From Agrococcus sediminis (GTDB taxonomy: Bacteria; Actinomycetota; Actinomycetes; Actinomycetales; Microbacteriaceae): a stretch of 64,000 nucleotides of DNA. Positions within the stretch are counted from its first letter, which is position 1. Every line of letters begins with the position of its first letter. The position numbers and the translations under genes are program-made. Under the pieces are notes generated by a model. That model saw only the letters and a program-made list of their open reading frames with translations. It searched no databases and had not been told where the DNA came from. Of this stretch, positions 17,659 through 26,753 are shown in pieces. The stretch is from the NCBI RefSeq assembly GCF_007923295.1, contig NZ_VOIR01000011.1:248001-312000 (forward strand). Reading direction: 5' to 3'.

Positions 17659-19343
17659 CCGACGTGACCGGGGCTGAGCCCGGCCCCGAGGCCGGCGCCG
17701 CGCCCGCCGAGGGTGCGGATGCGCCCGGCGGCGCGGGCGCCGAGCGCTGGGACACGATCGTGGCCGGCGCGGGCGTCGCGGGCCTCACGGTCGCGCACGA
17801 GCTGGCCGCCCGCGGCTACCGGGTGCTCGTGCTCGAGGCCTCCGATCGCCTCGGCGGCGTCGCGAGCCCGATCGAGGTCGACGGCCTCGCGCTCGACGCG
17901 GGCGCCGAGTCGTTCGCGACCCGCGGCGGCGCGGTCGCCGAGCTCGCGCGCGAGCTGGGACTCGGCGACGACATCGTGAGCCCCAACCCGGCCGGCGCCT
18001 GGCTGCAGCTCGCCGACCGCGCCGTGCCGCTGCCGAAGCACACGCTGCTCGGCATCCCCTCGTCGCCGCTCGCGCGCGACGTCATCGACGTGCTCGGCTG
18101 GGGCGGCGCCGTGCGCGCCTACCTCGACCGCCTCATGCCGGTGCTGCGCATCGGCAAGGACGACGCGCTCGGCCCGCTCGTGCGCCGCCGCATGGGGAGG
18201 AAGGCCCTCGACCGGCTGGTCGGCCCGCTCGCCGGCGGCGTCTACTCGGCCGACCCCGACCTGCTCGACGTCGCGACGGTGGCGCCGGGCCTCAACAACG
18301 CGCTCACGCAGGCCGGATCGCTCTCGGGCGCCGTGGCGGTCGTGCTCGAGGAGCGCGCCGCCGCGGTCGCGCGCGGCGACGCCGCCCCGAGCAACGCGAG
18401 CCGTCCGGGCAGCGCCGTGCAGGGCATCCGCGGCGGCGTCCACCGCCTCACCGCCGCGCTCGCCGAGCGGGCGCGCGAGCACCGCGCCGAGCTGCGCACG
18501 GGCGTGCGCGTGCTCGCCGCCGAGCCGACCGGCACCGGCTGGACCCTGCAGACGGATGCGGGCGTCTTCGACGCGTCGTCGCTGGTCGTCGCGCTTCCCG
18601 AGGCCGAGGCGCTGCGCGTGCTCGCCGGCGTCGACGGCTTCGCCGGGCTCGCCGCCGACGCGGGCGGCGTGACCGTCGAGCTCGTCACGCTCGTGCTGCC
18701 CGCCGGCGCGATCGAGGGCGACCCGCGCGGCACGGGCGTGCTCGTCGCCGGCGACGCGCCCGCGGTGCGGGCGAAGGCGATGACCCACTCGAGCGCCAAG
18801 TGGCCGTGGCTGCGCGAGGCCGCCGGCGGCCGCGAGGTCGTGCGCCTCAGCTACGGCTCCGGCCGCACCCCGCCCGCGACCGAGGGCCTCGACGACGCGG
18901 CGGCCGTCGCGCTCGCGCTCGCCGACGCGCGCGCGATCCTCGGCCGCGAGCTGCCCGAGCCCGTCGCCGCCGCGCGCGTGCGCTGGCAGCAGGGCCAGCC
19001 GGCGAGCGTCGTCGGTGCGGCCGCCCGGCAGCGGGCGATCCGCGCCGCCGCGGCCGCGCACGAGCAGCTGCTCGTCGTCGGCGCCGCCGTCGCCGGCACG
19101 GGCCTCGCGCAGGTCGTGCCCGACGCCCGCGCCGCCGCGCTCGGCATCCGGCGGGAGCGCTTCGTCGAGCCCGGGAGGCCCTGGACCGACGACGTCGCCC
19201 CCGAGGAGGGGGCCGCCGGCCCCGCGCCCGACGGCGACGACGCGCGGGCATCCGCCGGCGCATCCGCCCCGAACGACACCGCGGGCGCCCCCGGCGCCGC
19301 GGCCGACGACACCGCGACCGCACACGACCGAGGAGAGGCATGA
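17655..19343 (+). CDS. cgoX: Coproporphyrinogen III oxidase (HemY/CgoX type)
   Basis: A 562-residue FAD enzyme that oxidises coproporphyrinogen III to coproporphyrin III in the coproporphyrin-dependent pathway (older name hemY/hemG). The dinucleotide fold IVAGAGVAGLTVAHELAARG starts near residue 34, LEASDRLGGVASPIE follows, and QGIRGGVHRLTAAL and AAVAGTGLAQVV complete the family pattern. A 30-residue Ala/Gly/Glu-rich N-terminal extension and an acidic low-complexity tail of about 55 residues flank the enzyme. The GTG start overlaps the hemE stop. Presence of chdC and cpfC next to it fixes the assignment to the copro pathway rather than the protoporphyrin pathway. Confidence 0.94.
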   Translation: MTDVTGAEPGPEAGAAPAEGADAPGGAGAERWDTIVAGAGVAGLTVAHELAARGYRVLVLEASDRLGGVASPIEVDGLALDAGAESFATRGGAVAELARELGLGDDIVSPNPAGAWLQLADRAVPLPKHTLLGIPSSPLARDVIDVLGWGGAVRAYLDRLMPVLRIGKDDALGPLVRRRMGRKALDRLVGPLAGGVYSADPDLLDVATVAPGLNNALTQAGSLSGAVAVVLEERAAAVARGDAAPSNASRPGSAVQGIRGGVHRLTAALAERAREHRAELRTGVRVLAAEPTGTGWTLQTDAGVFDASSLVVALPEAEALRVLAGVDGFAGLAADAGGVTVELVTLVLPAGAIEGDPRGTGVLVAGDAPAVRAKAMTHSSAKWPWLREAAGGREVVRLSYGSGRTPPATEGLDDAAAVALALADARAILGRELPEPVAAARVRWQQGQPASVVGAAARQRAIRAAAAAHEQLLVVGAAVAGTGLAQVVPDARAAALGIRRERFVEPGRPWTDDVAPEEGAAGPAPDGDDARASAGASAPNDTAGAPGAAADDTATAHDRGEA

Positions 19344-20059
19344 GCGAGCACGAGCACGCCCATCACGAGCAGCCCGACGAGCACGGGCAGGCCGAGGCGC
19401 AGGACGACGGCTTCACCATCTGGAGCGTGCACCGCCGCGGCGGCCCGGCCGCGAACGGCGGCCGCGCGCCGCTCGAGAAGGAGCTCGCGGCGCTCGAGGC
19501 CGAGGGCATCATCGCCCGCGGCATCTACGACGTCTCCGGCATGCGCGCCGACGCCGACATCATGGTCTGGCTGCACGGCACCGCCGGCACGCGCCCCGAG
19601 GCGCTGCAGGCGGCGATGCGCCGCGTGCGCCGCTCGCGCGAGCTCGCCGGCACGACGCTGGTGTGGAGCGCCATGGGCGTGCACCGCGACGCCGAGTTCA
19701 ACAAGCAGCACGTGCCCGGGTTCATGCGCGGGATCGCGCCCAAGCGCTGGGTGACCGTCTACCCCTTCAACCGCTCCTACGACTGGTACCTGCTGCCGGC
19801 CGAGGACCGCAGCCGCATGCTCGCCGAGCACGGCCGCGCGGGCGCCGCCTACCGCGGCGTGCTCGCGAACACCGTCTCGGCGTTCGCGCTGGGCGACTAC
19901 GAGTGGATCCTGCCGCTCGAGTCCGACGAGCTCGTCGAGCTCGTCGACATGATGCGCGAGCTGCGCGCCGTCGAGGCGCGGCTGCACGTGCGCGACGAGG
20001 TGCCGTTCTTCACGGGCCGCAGGATCGCGGTCGACGAGATCGAGGAGGTGCTCGCATGA
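19340..20059 (+). CDS. chdC: Coproheme decarboxylase (HemQ/ChdC)
   Basis: A 239-residue member of the chlorite-dismutase-like family that converts coproheme III to heme b with hydrogen peroxide. Visible motifs: FTIWSVHRRGG, the SAMGVHRDAEFNKQHVPGF loop with the actinobacterial distal-side His, VTVYPFNRSYDWYLLP with the catalytic Tyr, and MLAEHGRAG with the proximal heme-ligating His. The first 22 residues are His/Glu/Gln-rich (HEHAHHEQPDEHG) and outside the conserved fold; a metal-binding role is possible. ATG at 19340 with AGGAGAGG upstream overlaps the cgoX stop. Confidence 0.96.
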   Translation: MSEHEHAHHEQPDEHGQAEAQDDGFTIWSVHRRGGPAANGGRAPLEKELAALEAEGIIARGIYDVSGMRADADIMVWLHGTAGTRPEALQAAMRRVRRSRELAGTTLVWSAMGVHRDAEFNKQHVPGFMRGIAPKRWVTVYPFNRSYDWYLLPAEDRSRMLAEHGRAGAAYRGVLANTVSAFALGDYEWILPLESDELVELVDMMRELRAVEARLHVRDEVPFFTGRRIAVDEIEEVLA

Positions 20060-21369
20060 GCGAGATGACGGATGCGCCCCAGGGCGGATGCTGCGGCGGC
20101 GGGTGCTGCGGCGGGATGCAGCAGCAGCCCGAGCAGCAGCAGGCGGAGCAGCAGGCGGCCCGGCGCGAGACCAAGGCGCCGGCGGCGACGGCCGTGCACC
20201 TGGAGCCGGGAGCGGCCGTCGCGAGCGCGACGCCGGCCGCCCAGCCGGGCCCCGAGCACGTGGAGGAGCCGGTCGCGTACGACGGCATCCTGCTGTCGGG
20301 CTTCGGCGGGCCGGAGGGGCAGGACGACGTGCTGCCGTTCCTGCGCAACGTCACCCGCGGCCGCGGCATCCCCGACGAGCGGCTCGAGGAGGTGGCGACC
20401 CACTACCGCCACTTCGGCGGCGTCAGCCCCATCAACCAGCAGAACCGCGACCTGAAGGCCGCGCTCGAGGGCGCGCTCGCCGAGGCCGGCGTCGACCTGC
20501 CCGTCTACTGGGGCAACCGCAACTGGGCGCCGTACCTCGACGAGGCGCTGCAGCAGGCCGCCGATGCGGGCGCGACGCGGCTGCTGGCCATCCCCACCTC
20601 GGCCTACTCCTCCTACTCGTCGTGCCGGCAGTACCGCGAGGACTGGGCCGACGCGCTCGAGGCGACCGGGCTGCAGGCGTCGATGCAGATCGACAAGGTG
20701 CGCCAGTTCTTCAACCACCCGGGCTTCCTCGCGCCGTTCGTCGACGGCGTGCGCGCGACGGTCGCCGAGGCGCGCGAGGCCGGTTTCGCCGACGGCGACG
20801 TCGAGGTGCTCTTCGCGACCCACAGCATCCCCACCGCCGACGCGGAGCGCTCTGGCGCGCCCGACCTGCACGAGTGGGGTCCGGGCGGCGGCTACGAGGC
20901 GCAGCACCTCGCCGCCGCGGAGTGGGTCATGGGCGAGGCGGCGCCGGGCGTCGCCTGGCAGCTCGTCTACCAGTCGCGCTCCGGGCCCGCCTCGCAGCCG
21001 TGGCTCGAGCCCGACATCAACGACGCGATCGACGAGCTCCCGGTCGGCGACGGCGGCCGCAAGGCGGTCGTGATCGTGCCGCTCGGCTTCGTGAGCGACC
21101 ACATGGAGGTCATGTGGGACCTCGACGAGGAGGCCATCGAGACGGCCACCGAGCGGGGCCTGTGGGTGCGCCGCGCGCCGACGCCGGGCGTCGACCCGCA
21201 GTACGTGGGCGCGCTCGTCGACCTCGTGCAGGAGCGGCTCGAGGGGCGGCCGGTCGCCGAGCGCAAGGCGGTCACCTCGATCCACACCTGGTACGACGTG
21301 TGCCGGCCGGGCTGCTGCGAGAACCCGCGGCTCGGCTTCCGGCCCGCGATCGCCGGGCTGCAGCCGTGA
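20056..21369 (+). CDS. cpfC: Coproporphyrin III ferrochelatase with Cys-rich N-terminus
   Basis: A 437-residue ferrochelatase that inserts Fe2+ into coproporphyrin III (older name hemH). Core motifs: GILLSGFGGPEGQDDVLPFL, HYRHFGGVSPIN, FATHSIPTADA with the metal-site His, and PLGFVSDHMEVMWDLD. The C-terminal CRPGCCENP plus an internal Cys (SSCRQYRED) match the [2Fe-2S] ligands of actinobacterial ferrochelatases. Unusually, about 75 extra residues precede the core: two CC pairs (Cys12-13, Cys17-18) in a Gly-rich stretch, then a Gln-rich segment. The ATG overlaps the chdC stop, so the extension is probably real. Confidence 0.95.
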   Translation: MSEMTDAPQGGCCGGGCCGGMQQQPEQQQAEQQAARRETKAPAATAVHLEPGAAVASATPAAQPGPEHVEEPVAYDGILLSGFGGPEGQDDVLPFLRNVTRGRGIPDERLEEVATHYRHFGGVSPINQQNRDLKAALEGALAEAGVDLPVYWGNRNWAPYLDEALQQAADAGATRLLAIPTSAYSSYSSCRQYREDWADALEATGLQASMQIDKVRQFFNHPGFLAPFVDGVRATVAEAREAGFADGDVEVLFATHSIPTADAERSGAPDLHEWGPGGGYEAQHLAAAEWVMGEAAPGVAWQLVYQSRSGPASQPWLEPDINDAIDELPVGDGGRKAVVIVPLGFVSDHMEVMWDLDEEAIETATERGLWVRRAPTPGVDPQYVGALVDLVQERLEGRPVAERKAVTSIHTWYDVCRPGCCENPRLGFRPAIAGLQP

Positions 21370-22304
21370 CGCTGCGCGTCGGCACGCGCGGCTCGGCGCT
21401 CGCGATGGCGCAGACGAAGGCGCTCGCCGCGCGCTTCGCGGGCGACGTCGAGATCGTCGAGATCACGACGAAGGGCGACGTCGACCGCACCTCGCTGTCG
21501 CAGCTGGGCGGCACGGGCGTGTTCGTCTCGGCGCTGCGGGATGCCCTGCTCGAGGGCCGCGTCGACGTCGCGGTGCACTCGATGAAGGACCTCCCCACGG
21601 CGCCCGCCGCCGGCATCGAGCTCGCCGCGGTCGCGAAGCGCGAGGATCCCCGCGACGCGCTGTGCGCCCGCGACGGGCTCACGCTCGCCGGGCTCCCCGA
21701 GGGCGCGAAGGTCGGCACCGGGTCGCCGCGGCGCGCGGCGCAGCTGCGCCTCGCGCGGCCCGACATCGAGGTCGTCGACATCCGCGGCAACGTGCCCACG
21801 CGCCTCGCGCGGGCGCAGGGCGACGACGCCGACCTCGACGCGGTCGTGCTCGCGCTCGCGGGCCTCAAGCGCCTCGGGCTCGACGGCAGCGCGACCGAGC
21901 TGCTCGACCTCGTCGACTTCCCGACCGCGCCCGCGCAGGGCGCGCTCGCCGTCGAGATCCGCGAGGGCGACGGCGCGAGCCGCGCCGCCGTCGCGAAGAC
22001 CGACCACGGCCCCACCCGGGCCGCGGCCGACGCCGAGCGGCGCGTGCTCGCGGGCCTCGAGGCCGGATGCGCGGCACCGGTGGCCGCGCACGCCGAGGTC
22101 GCCGACGGGATGCTCTTCCTCACCGCGATCGCGTACGCGACCGACGGCTCCCGCCGCCTCGGCGCATCCCACGCCTTCACGCTCGACTCGACGGCGCCCG
22201 CCGACCTCGCGGAGGGCGCGCGCGACGTGGCCGAGCGGGCGGTCGCCGAGCTGCTCGAGGCCGGCGCCGCCGACCTCGTGCACGAGGCGCGCACCGAGGG
22301 CTGA
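21366..22304 (+). CDS. hemC: Hydroxymethylbilane synthase
   Basis: A 312-residue enzyme that polymerises four porphobilinogens into hydroxymethylbilane. It opens with the family signature LRVGTRGSALAMAQTKALA; VHSMKDLPT, GTGSPRRAAQL and DIRGNVPTRL bind substrate and cofactor, and GLEAGCAAPVAAHA contains the Cys that carries the dipyrromethane cofactor. The GTG start overlaps the cpfC stop (GTGA). Last gene of the overlapping chain; hemD follows after 92 bp with its own ribosome site. Confidence 0.96.
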   Translation: MTLRVGTRGSALAMAQTKALAARFAGDVEIVEITTKGDVDRTSLSQLGGTGVFVSALRDALLEGRVDVAVHSMKDLPTAPAAGIELAAVAKREDPRDALCARDGLTLAGLPEGAKVGTGSPRRAAQLRLARPDIEVVDIRGNVPTRLARAQGDDADLDAVVLALAGLKRLGLDGSATELLDLVDFPTAPAQGALAVEIREGDGASRAAVAKTDHGPTRAAADAERRVLAGLEAGCAAPVAAHAEVADGMLFLTAIAYATDGSRRLGASHAFTLDSTAPADLAEGARDVAERAVAELLEAGAADLVHEARTEG

Positions 22305-22396
22305 GGCTCCGGCGGATCGGGCGGCGCGCGGGTGGTCGGGCGCGCCGCGTCCGCCGCCTCTGCGAGACTGCTCGGCACCGACCCAGGGAGGAAGCC

Positions 22397-23215
22397 ATGC
22401 GCGTCCTGATCCCCCGTGGCGGCAGCTGGGGCGACGAGGTCGCCCGGCTCGTCACCGACGCGGGCTTCGAGCCGCTGATCCTGCCGCTCGTCACGATCGA
22501 GCCGGCCGAGGACCAGGAGCACCTGCAGCGCATCCTCGCGCAGCTCGCCGAGGGCCGCTTCGACTGGCTCGTCGTCACGAGCCAGTCGACCGTGCGGGTG
22601 CTGCCGCGCGTGCCGGTCTCGGTGCACGTCGCCGCCGTCGGCGCGGTGACGGCCGCATCGCTGCGGGAGCGCGGCGTGCCGGTCGCGTTCATCCCCACGA
22701 AGCAGTCGGCGGCCGGGCTCGTCGACGAGTGGCCCATCCGCGAGGGGCGGGTGCTCTGGCCGCACGCGCTCGACGCGCGGCCGACGATCGCCGACGGGCT
22801 GCGGCGCCACGGCATGCAGGTGACAGAGGTGGTCGCGTACCGCACGGTGCCGGTGTTCGAGTCGGGCGACGCGCTCGCCGAGGCGGTCTCGACGCAGACG
22901 GGCGCGATCCCGGTCGTCGGCGCGGATGCGACGCGGCAGCAGGAGGAGCTGCAGGCGGCGGGGGAGGACGGCGCCGATGCCGTGCTGACCGCCGTCGAGC
23001 CGGCCGAGACGCCGATCGACGCGGTGCTGGTCACCTCGGGCTCGGTCGCGAAGCAGGTCGCGCGGCTCGGCCTCGCGGGCGACACGCGCATCATCGCGAT
23101 CGGCGACCAGACCGCCGAGGACTGCCGCAAGCACGGCCTGCGGGTCGCGGGCATCGCGCAGCGGCCGAACGCGCAGGCGCTCGTCGCGGCGCTCGTGGCG
23201 GCCGCGGGGCGCTGA
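22397..23215 (+). CDS. hemD: Uroporphyrinogen III synthase
   Basis: A 272-residue protein with the two-lobed HemD fold: RVLIPRGGSWGDEVARLV at the start, WLVVTSQSTVRVL in lobe 1, the hinge and lobe 2 with VTEVVAYRTVPV, AVLVTSGSVAKQVARLG and IIAIGDQTAEDCRKHGLRV. HemD is poorly conserved, but motif order and position after hemC make the call firm. It cyclises hydroxymethylbilane with inversion of ring D. ATG 22397 has AGGGAGGAAG upstream. No methyltransferase domain is fused. Confidence 0.93.
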   Translation: MRVLIPRGGSWGDEVARLVTDAGFEPLILPLVTIEPAEDQEHLQRILAQLAEGRFDWLVVTSQSTVRVLPRVPVSVHVAAVGAVTAASLRERGVPVAFIPTKQSAAGLVDEWPIREGRVLWPHALDARPTIADGLRRHGMQVTEVVAYRTVPVFESGDALAEAVSTQTGAIPVVGADATRQQEELQAAGEDGADAVLTAVEPAETPIDAVLVTSGSVAKQVARLGLAGDTRIIAIGDQTAEDCRKHGLRVAGIAQRPNAQALVAALVAAAGR

Positions 23216-23289
23216 GCCCGGCGCCGCCCCGCACTGATCCCCCGCAAGCGCTCCGTTCCCCCCGCAGAGGGACCCCTTCGACCGAACGG

Positions 23290-23307
23290 GACCCGGTGCA
23301 CCGGGTC
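23290..23307. repeat. 18-bp perfect palindrome, copy 2 of a dispersed intergenic repeat
   Basis: The same GACCCGGTGCACCGGGTC as at 242-259, in the hemD-YbaK gap. Two copies of GGTGGAACGGGTC follow (around 23314-23347), the reverse complement of the accessory motif beside copy 1. The element is thus inverted relative to copy 1 and has one extra unit. Confidence 0.75.
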
Positions 23308-23355
23308 CTCCCGGGTGGAACGGGTCCTCGAGGGTGGAACGGGTCGCGCGCGGCG

Positions 23356-23361
23356 TACCGT
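23356..23361 (+). promoter_or_regulatory. -10 box, leaderless promoter of the YbaK-like gene
   Basis: TACCGT, six bases (GGGCGC), then ATG 23368. Confidence 0.6.
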
Positions 23362-23367
23362 GGGCGC

Positions 23368-23856
23368 ATGAGCGAGCACGCCCGCGACACGAACCCCGCG
23401 CTCCAGGCGCTCGCCGCCTCCGGCCTCGAGCACGAGATCACCCGGCACGGGCGCGTCGGATCGCTCGCCGAGGCCGCCGAGGCTCGCGGCGTGAGCCCCG
23501 CCGAGGTCATCAAGACGATGGTCGTGCGCCGCGGCGAGGGCGACCACCTGCTCGTGCTCGTGCCCGGCGACCGCACGATCGCGTGGCCGAAGCTGCGCGA
23601 GCTGCTCGGCGTCAGCCGGCTGTCGATGCCCGACGGCGAGGCGGCGTTCGCGGTGACGGGGTTCCGCCGCGGCACGATCACCCCGTTCGGCACGACGCGG
23701 CCGCTGCCCGTCGTCGCCGACGAGCGCGTGCTCGGCCACCGCGTCTCCATCGGCGGCGGCGACCACGGGGTCGCGGCGACGGTCGACGGCGACGCGCTCG
23801 TCGCGCACCTGGGCGCGCAGGTCGCCGACGTGACCGATCCCGAGGCGCCGCGCTGA
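23368..23856 (+). CDS. YbaK/EbsC-type aminoacyl-tRNA deacylase
   Basis: A 162-residue single-domain protein of the YbaK/ProX editing family, which hydrolyses mischarged tRNA in trans, classically Cys-tRNA(Pro). The family pattern is visible: EVIKTMVVRRGEGDHLLVLVPGD, the Lys equivalent to the catalytic lysine (VIKTMV), FAVTGFRRGTITPFG and the Gly-rich RVSIGGGDHGVAA near the C-terminus. It has its own promoter and sits between hemD and the ABC-F gene without an obvious link to heme. The exact tRNA substrate is not predictable. Confidence 0.88.
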   Translation: MSEHARDTNPALQALAASGLEHEITRHGRVGSLAEAAEARGVSPAEVIKTMVVRRGEGDHLLVLVPGDRTIAWPKLRELLGVSRLSMPDGEAAFAVTGFRRGTITPFGTTRPLPVVADERVLGHRVSIGGGDHGVAATVDGDALVAHLGAQVADVTDPEAPR

Positions 23857-23931
23857 CGCATCCACCCTCACGCGCGACGCCACGGGGCGCTGGCGCGCAC
23901 CCCGCCGGGCGTGTAGCGTCGCTCGAGCAGT

Positions 23932-23954
23932 CGTCGGCGGTGTCAGCGCCGACG
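23932..23954 (+). promoter_or_regulatory. Hairpin in the ABC-F leader
   Basis: CGTCGGCG and CGCCGACG form a perfect 8-bp stem with a seven-base loop, 14-20 bases before the ribosome binding site of the 11-codon leader ORF. Confidence 0.55.
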
Positions 23955-23978
23955 CCCTCCGCACCCCCAGGAGCCACG

Positions 23979-24014
23979 ATGACCGAGATCCACGGAGCCG
24001 CGACCCGGCGCTGA
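23979..24014 (+). CDS. 11-residue leader peptide upstream of ABC-F
   Basis: ATG at 23979 with AGGAG seven bases upstream encodes MTEIHGAATRR and stops at TGA, 60 bases before the ABC-F start. Genes for ribosome-protecting ABC-F proteins are often induced by drug-dependent stalling on such a leader. The good ribosome site and position support translation; the ending in two Arg codons is a plausible stall or slow point. No conserved leader family is recognised. Confidence 0.5.
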   Translation: MTEIHGAATRR

Positions 24015-24074
24015 CCCGACGACCACGCATCGTCGACCCATCCGTCAGCGCTCCCCGCTCTCGGAGGATCCCTC

Positions 24075-25715
24075 TTGGCACACCCTGTCATCGCGCTCTC
24101 GCGCGTCTCGTTCCAGTGGCCCGACGGCACGCCCGTGCTCGACGGCGTCTCCAGCGCGCTCGGCCACGGGCGCACCGGCCTCGTCGGCATGAACGGCGCC
24201 GGCAAGTCCACGCTGCTGCGCCTCATCGCCGGCTCGCTCTCGCCCGCCGCAGGCGACATCGTCGTGCACGGCACGGTCGCCGCGCTGCCGCAGCAGCTGG
24301 CTCTCGGGCCCGGCACAGTGGCGGATGCGCTCGGCATCGCGGGCGTGCTCGACGCGATCGCGGCCATCGAGTCGGGCGACGTCGCCCCGCACCGCTTCGA
24401 CGAGGTCGGCGACCGCTGGGGCGTCGAGGCGGAGGCGCTCGCGGAGCTCGCCGCCCTCGGCCTGGCCGGCGACGCCGACCTGCTGCGCCGCCCGATCGCG
24501 ACGCTCTCCGGCGGCGAGGCGGTGCTCGTCGGGCTCGCCGCGATCCGGCTGCAGCGCGCCGACATCGCGCTGCTCGACGAGCCGACGAACAACCTGGACG
24601 CCGACGCCCGCGCGCGGCTCCACGACGCGGTCGGCGCGTGGCGCGGCTCGCTCGTGGTCGTCAGCCACGACGTCGCGCTGCTCGAGCGGGTCGACCGCAT
24701 CGCCGAGCTGCACGCCCCCGGACCGGGCACCGGCTCGGTGCTGCGCACGTTCGACGGGCCGCACTCGGCCTACCGGGCAGCGCTCGAGGCGGAGCAGGCG
24801 GCGGCGGCGCAGGACGTGCGCGACGCCGAGCAGCTGCTGCGCCGCGAGCGGCGCGAGCGCATCGAGGCGGCCGAGCGGCGCTCGCGGTCGCAGGCCGCGG
24901 GGCGGCGCGCGTTCCTCGCGGGCGGCATGCCGAAGATCATCGCCGGCGGCCTGCAGCGGAAGGCCGAGCGCACGACCGCGCGCTCGAAGGCGCTGCACGA
25001 GGGGCGCGAGTCGACCGCCGCCTCGGCGCTCGAGGCGGCAGCGGCGCGCGTGCGCGACGACCGCACCATCCGCATCGCCCTGCCCGGCACGCGCGTGCCC
25101 GCGGGGCGGGACGTGCTCGCGCTGCGGCTGCCCGGCGGCGAGGCGGTCGCGGTGCGCGGGCCCGAGCGCATCGCCCTCACGGGCGCCAACGGGGCGGGCA
25201 AGACGACGCTGCTCGACGCGATCGCCGGCACGGCGGCCTCCCGGGCCGACGGCCGGCCCGCGCCCGTCGCCGAGGTGACCCACCGCATCCGCGAGACCGC
25301 GATGCTGCCGCAGCGCATCCGGTTCCCGGACGAGGACGCCACGCTCGTCGACGCCGTGCGCGAGACGGCGCCGACCCGGTCGCCGCTCGAGGTGCGGGCG
25401 CAGCTCGCGCGCTTCCTCTTCCGCGGCGACCGCGGCGAGCAGCGGGTGCGCGAGCTCTCGGGCGGGGAGCGGTTCCGGCTCGCGCTCGCGCGGCTGCTGC
25501 TCGCCGACCCGGCGCCGCAGCTGCTGCTGCTCGACGAGCCGACCAACTCGCTCGACCTCGACAGCGTCGACCGGCTCGTGGAGGCGCTCGCGGCCTACGA
25601 GGGAGCGCTCGTGGTGGTGAGCCACGACGCCGCGTTCGTCGACCGTCTCGGCATCGCGCGGGAGTGGAGGGTCGAGGGGCGCAGGCTCGACGATCGCGGC
25701 GTAGCATCCAGGTGA
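24075..25715 (+). CDS. ABC-F family ATPase
   Basis: A 546-residue soluble protein with two ABC domains and no membrane segment. Domain 1: Walker A GMNGAGKST, signature LSGGEAVLVGLAA, Walker B IALLDEPTNNLD. A charged inter-domain linker rich in Arg/Glu (about residues 225-320) follows, then domain 2 with LTGANGAGKTTLLDAI, LSGGERFRLALARLLL and LLLLDEPTNSLD. ABC-F proteins act on the ribosome; some protect it from antibiotics, others are translation factors. The start is TTG at 24075 with GGAGG seven bases upstream. The leader ORF suggests inducible expression, favouring a resistance-type role. Confidence 0.93.
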   Translation: MAHPVIALSRVSFQWPDGTPVLDGVSSALGHGRTGLVGMNGAGKSTLLRLIAGSLSPAAGDIVVHGTVAALPQQLALGPGTVADALGIAGVLDAIAAIESGDVAPHRFDEVGDRWGVEAEALAELAALGLAGDADLLRRPIATLSGGEAVLVGLAAIRLQRADIALLDEPTNNLDADARARLHDAVGAWRGSLVVVSHDVALLERVDRIAELHAPGPGTGSVLRTFDGPHSAYRAALEAEQAAAAQDVRDAEQLLRRERRERIEAAERRSRSQAAGRRAFLAGGMPKIIAGGLQRKAERTTARSKALHEGRESTAASALEAAAARVRDDRTIRIALPGTRVPAGRDVLALRLPGGEAVAVRGPERIALTGANGAGKTTLLDAIAGTAASRADGRPAPVAEVTHRIRETAMLPQRIRFPDEDATLVDAVRETAPTRSPLEVRAQLARFLFRGDRGEQRVRELSGGERFRLALARLLLADPAPQLLLLDEPTNSLDLDSVDRLVEALAAYEGALVVVSHDAAFVDRLGIAREWRVEGRRLDDRGVASR

Positions 25716-25736
25716 CCAGCACCCGCGGAGGCAGCC

Positions 25737-26753
25737 ATGCGCTTCGATCGGCAGGCGCTCGACGAGGCCGTCGCCAAGCGCGCCTTCACCGGCGTCGTGA
25801 CGATCGACGAGGGCGAGCGGCGCACGCTCGAGCGCTGCGAGGGCTTCCTGCACCGGGCGCACGGCGTGCCGATGATCCCCGAGGCGCGCATCGCGATCGC
25901 GAGCGGCAGCAAGTCGTTCACCGCCCTCGCGGTGCTGCGGCTCGTCGAGCAGGGCGCGCTGCGGCTCGACCAGCCGGTGCGCGCGCTGCTCGGCGACGAC
26001 CTGCCGCTCGTCGACGCCGCCGTCACGATCGAGCACCTGCTCACCCACACCTCCGGCATCGGCGACTACCTCGACGAGGAGGCCGAGTGGGAGGTCTCGG
26101 ACTTCGTGCTGAGCGTGCCCGTGCACCGGCTGACCACCGCGGAGGCGTTCCTGCCGGTGCTCGACGGGCACCCGCAGGCGTTCGCGCCGGGGGAGCGGTT
26201 CGCGTACTGCAACGGCGGCTACATGGTGCTCGCCGTGCTGCTCGAGCGGGCGACCGGCGAGACCTACCACCAGGCGGTGCGCCGCCTCGTGCTCGAGCCG
26301 GCCGGGCTCGCCTCGACCGGGTTCCTGCCGCTCAACGCGCTCCCCGCCGACGCGGCGCTCGGCTACCTCGACGACGAGGGCGACCTCGTCAACACGCTGC
26401 ACCTGCCGGTGCTCGGCAACGGCGACGGCGGCGCGTTCACGACCGCCGCCGACCTGCACCGCTTCTGGCTCGCGCTGCTCGACGGGCGCATCGTCTCGCG
26501 CGCGACGGTCGACGCGATGATGCGGCCGCGCCACGACGTGCCCGACGAGGGACTGCGCTCCGGGATGGGCCTCTGGCTGCACGCGACGCATCCGGCCCTC
26601 GTGCTCGAGGGCTACGACGCGGGCGCCTCGTTCCGCTCGACCCACCTCATCGCGGCGCGGACGACGGTCAGCGTGCTCGGCAACAGCTCCGAGGGCGCGT
26701 GGCCCGTGATCGGCGCGCTCGCGAAGGCCGTCGACGCCGAGCTGCGGGCATGA
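25737..26753 (+). CDS. Serine hydrolase, beta-lactamase class C/PBP family
   Basis: A 338-residue serine hydrolase. The SxxK motif is SGSKSFTAL (about residues 57-65) with the nucleophile Ser and Lys, the YxN motif is [11 protein letters not shown] (about 158-168), and [12 protein letters not shown] is the usual family block. No signal peptide or membrane segment is present, so it probably acts in the cytoplasm as an esterase or peptidase-like enzyme rather than as a secreted beta-lactamase. GGAGGCAGCC precedes ATG 25737. The next gene overlaps its stop. Confidence 0.9.
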   Translation: MRFDRQALDEAVAKRAFTGVVTIDEGERRTLERCEGFLHRAHGVPMIPEARIAIASGSKSFTALAVLRLVEQGALRLDQPVRALLGDDLPLVDAAVTIEHLLTHTSGIGDYLDEEAEWEVSDFVLSVPVHRLTTAEAFLPVLDGHPQAFAPGERFAYCNGGYMVLAVLLERATGETYHQAVRRLVLEPAGLASTGFLPLNALPADAALGYLDDEGDLVNTLHLPVLGNGDGGAFTTAADLHRFWLALLDGRIVSRATVDAMMRPRHDVPDEGLRSGMGLWLHATHPALVLEGYDAGASFRSTHLIAARTTVSVLGNSSEGAWPVIGALAKAVDAELRA

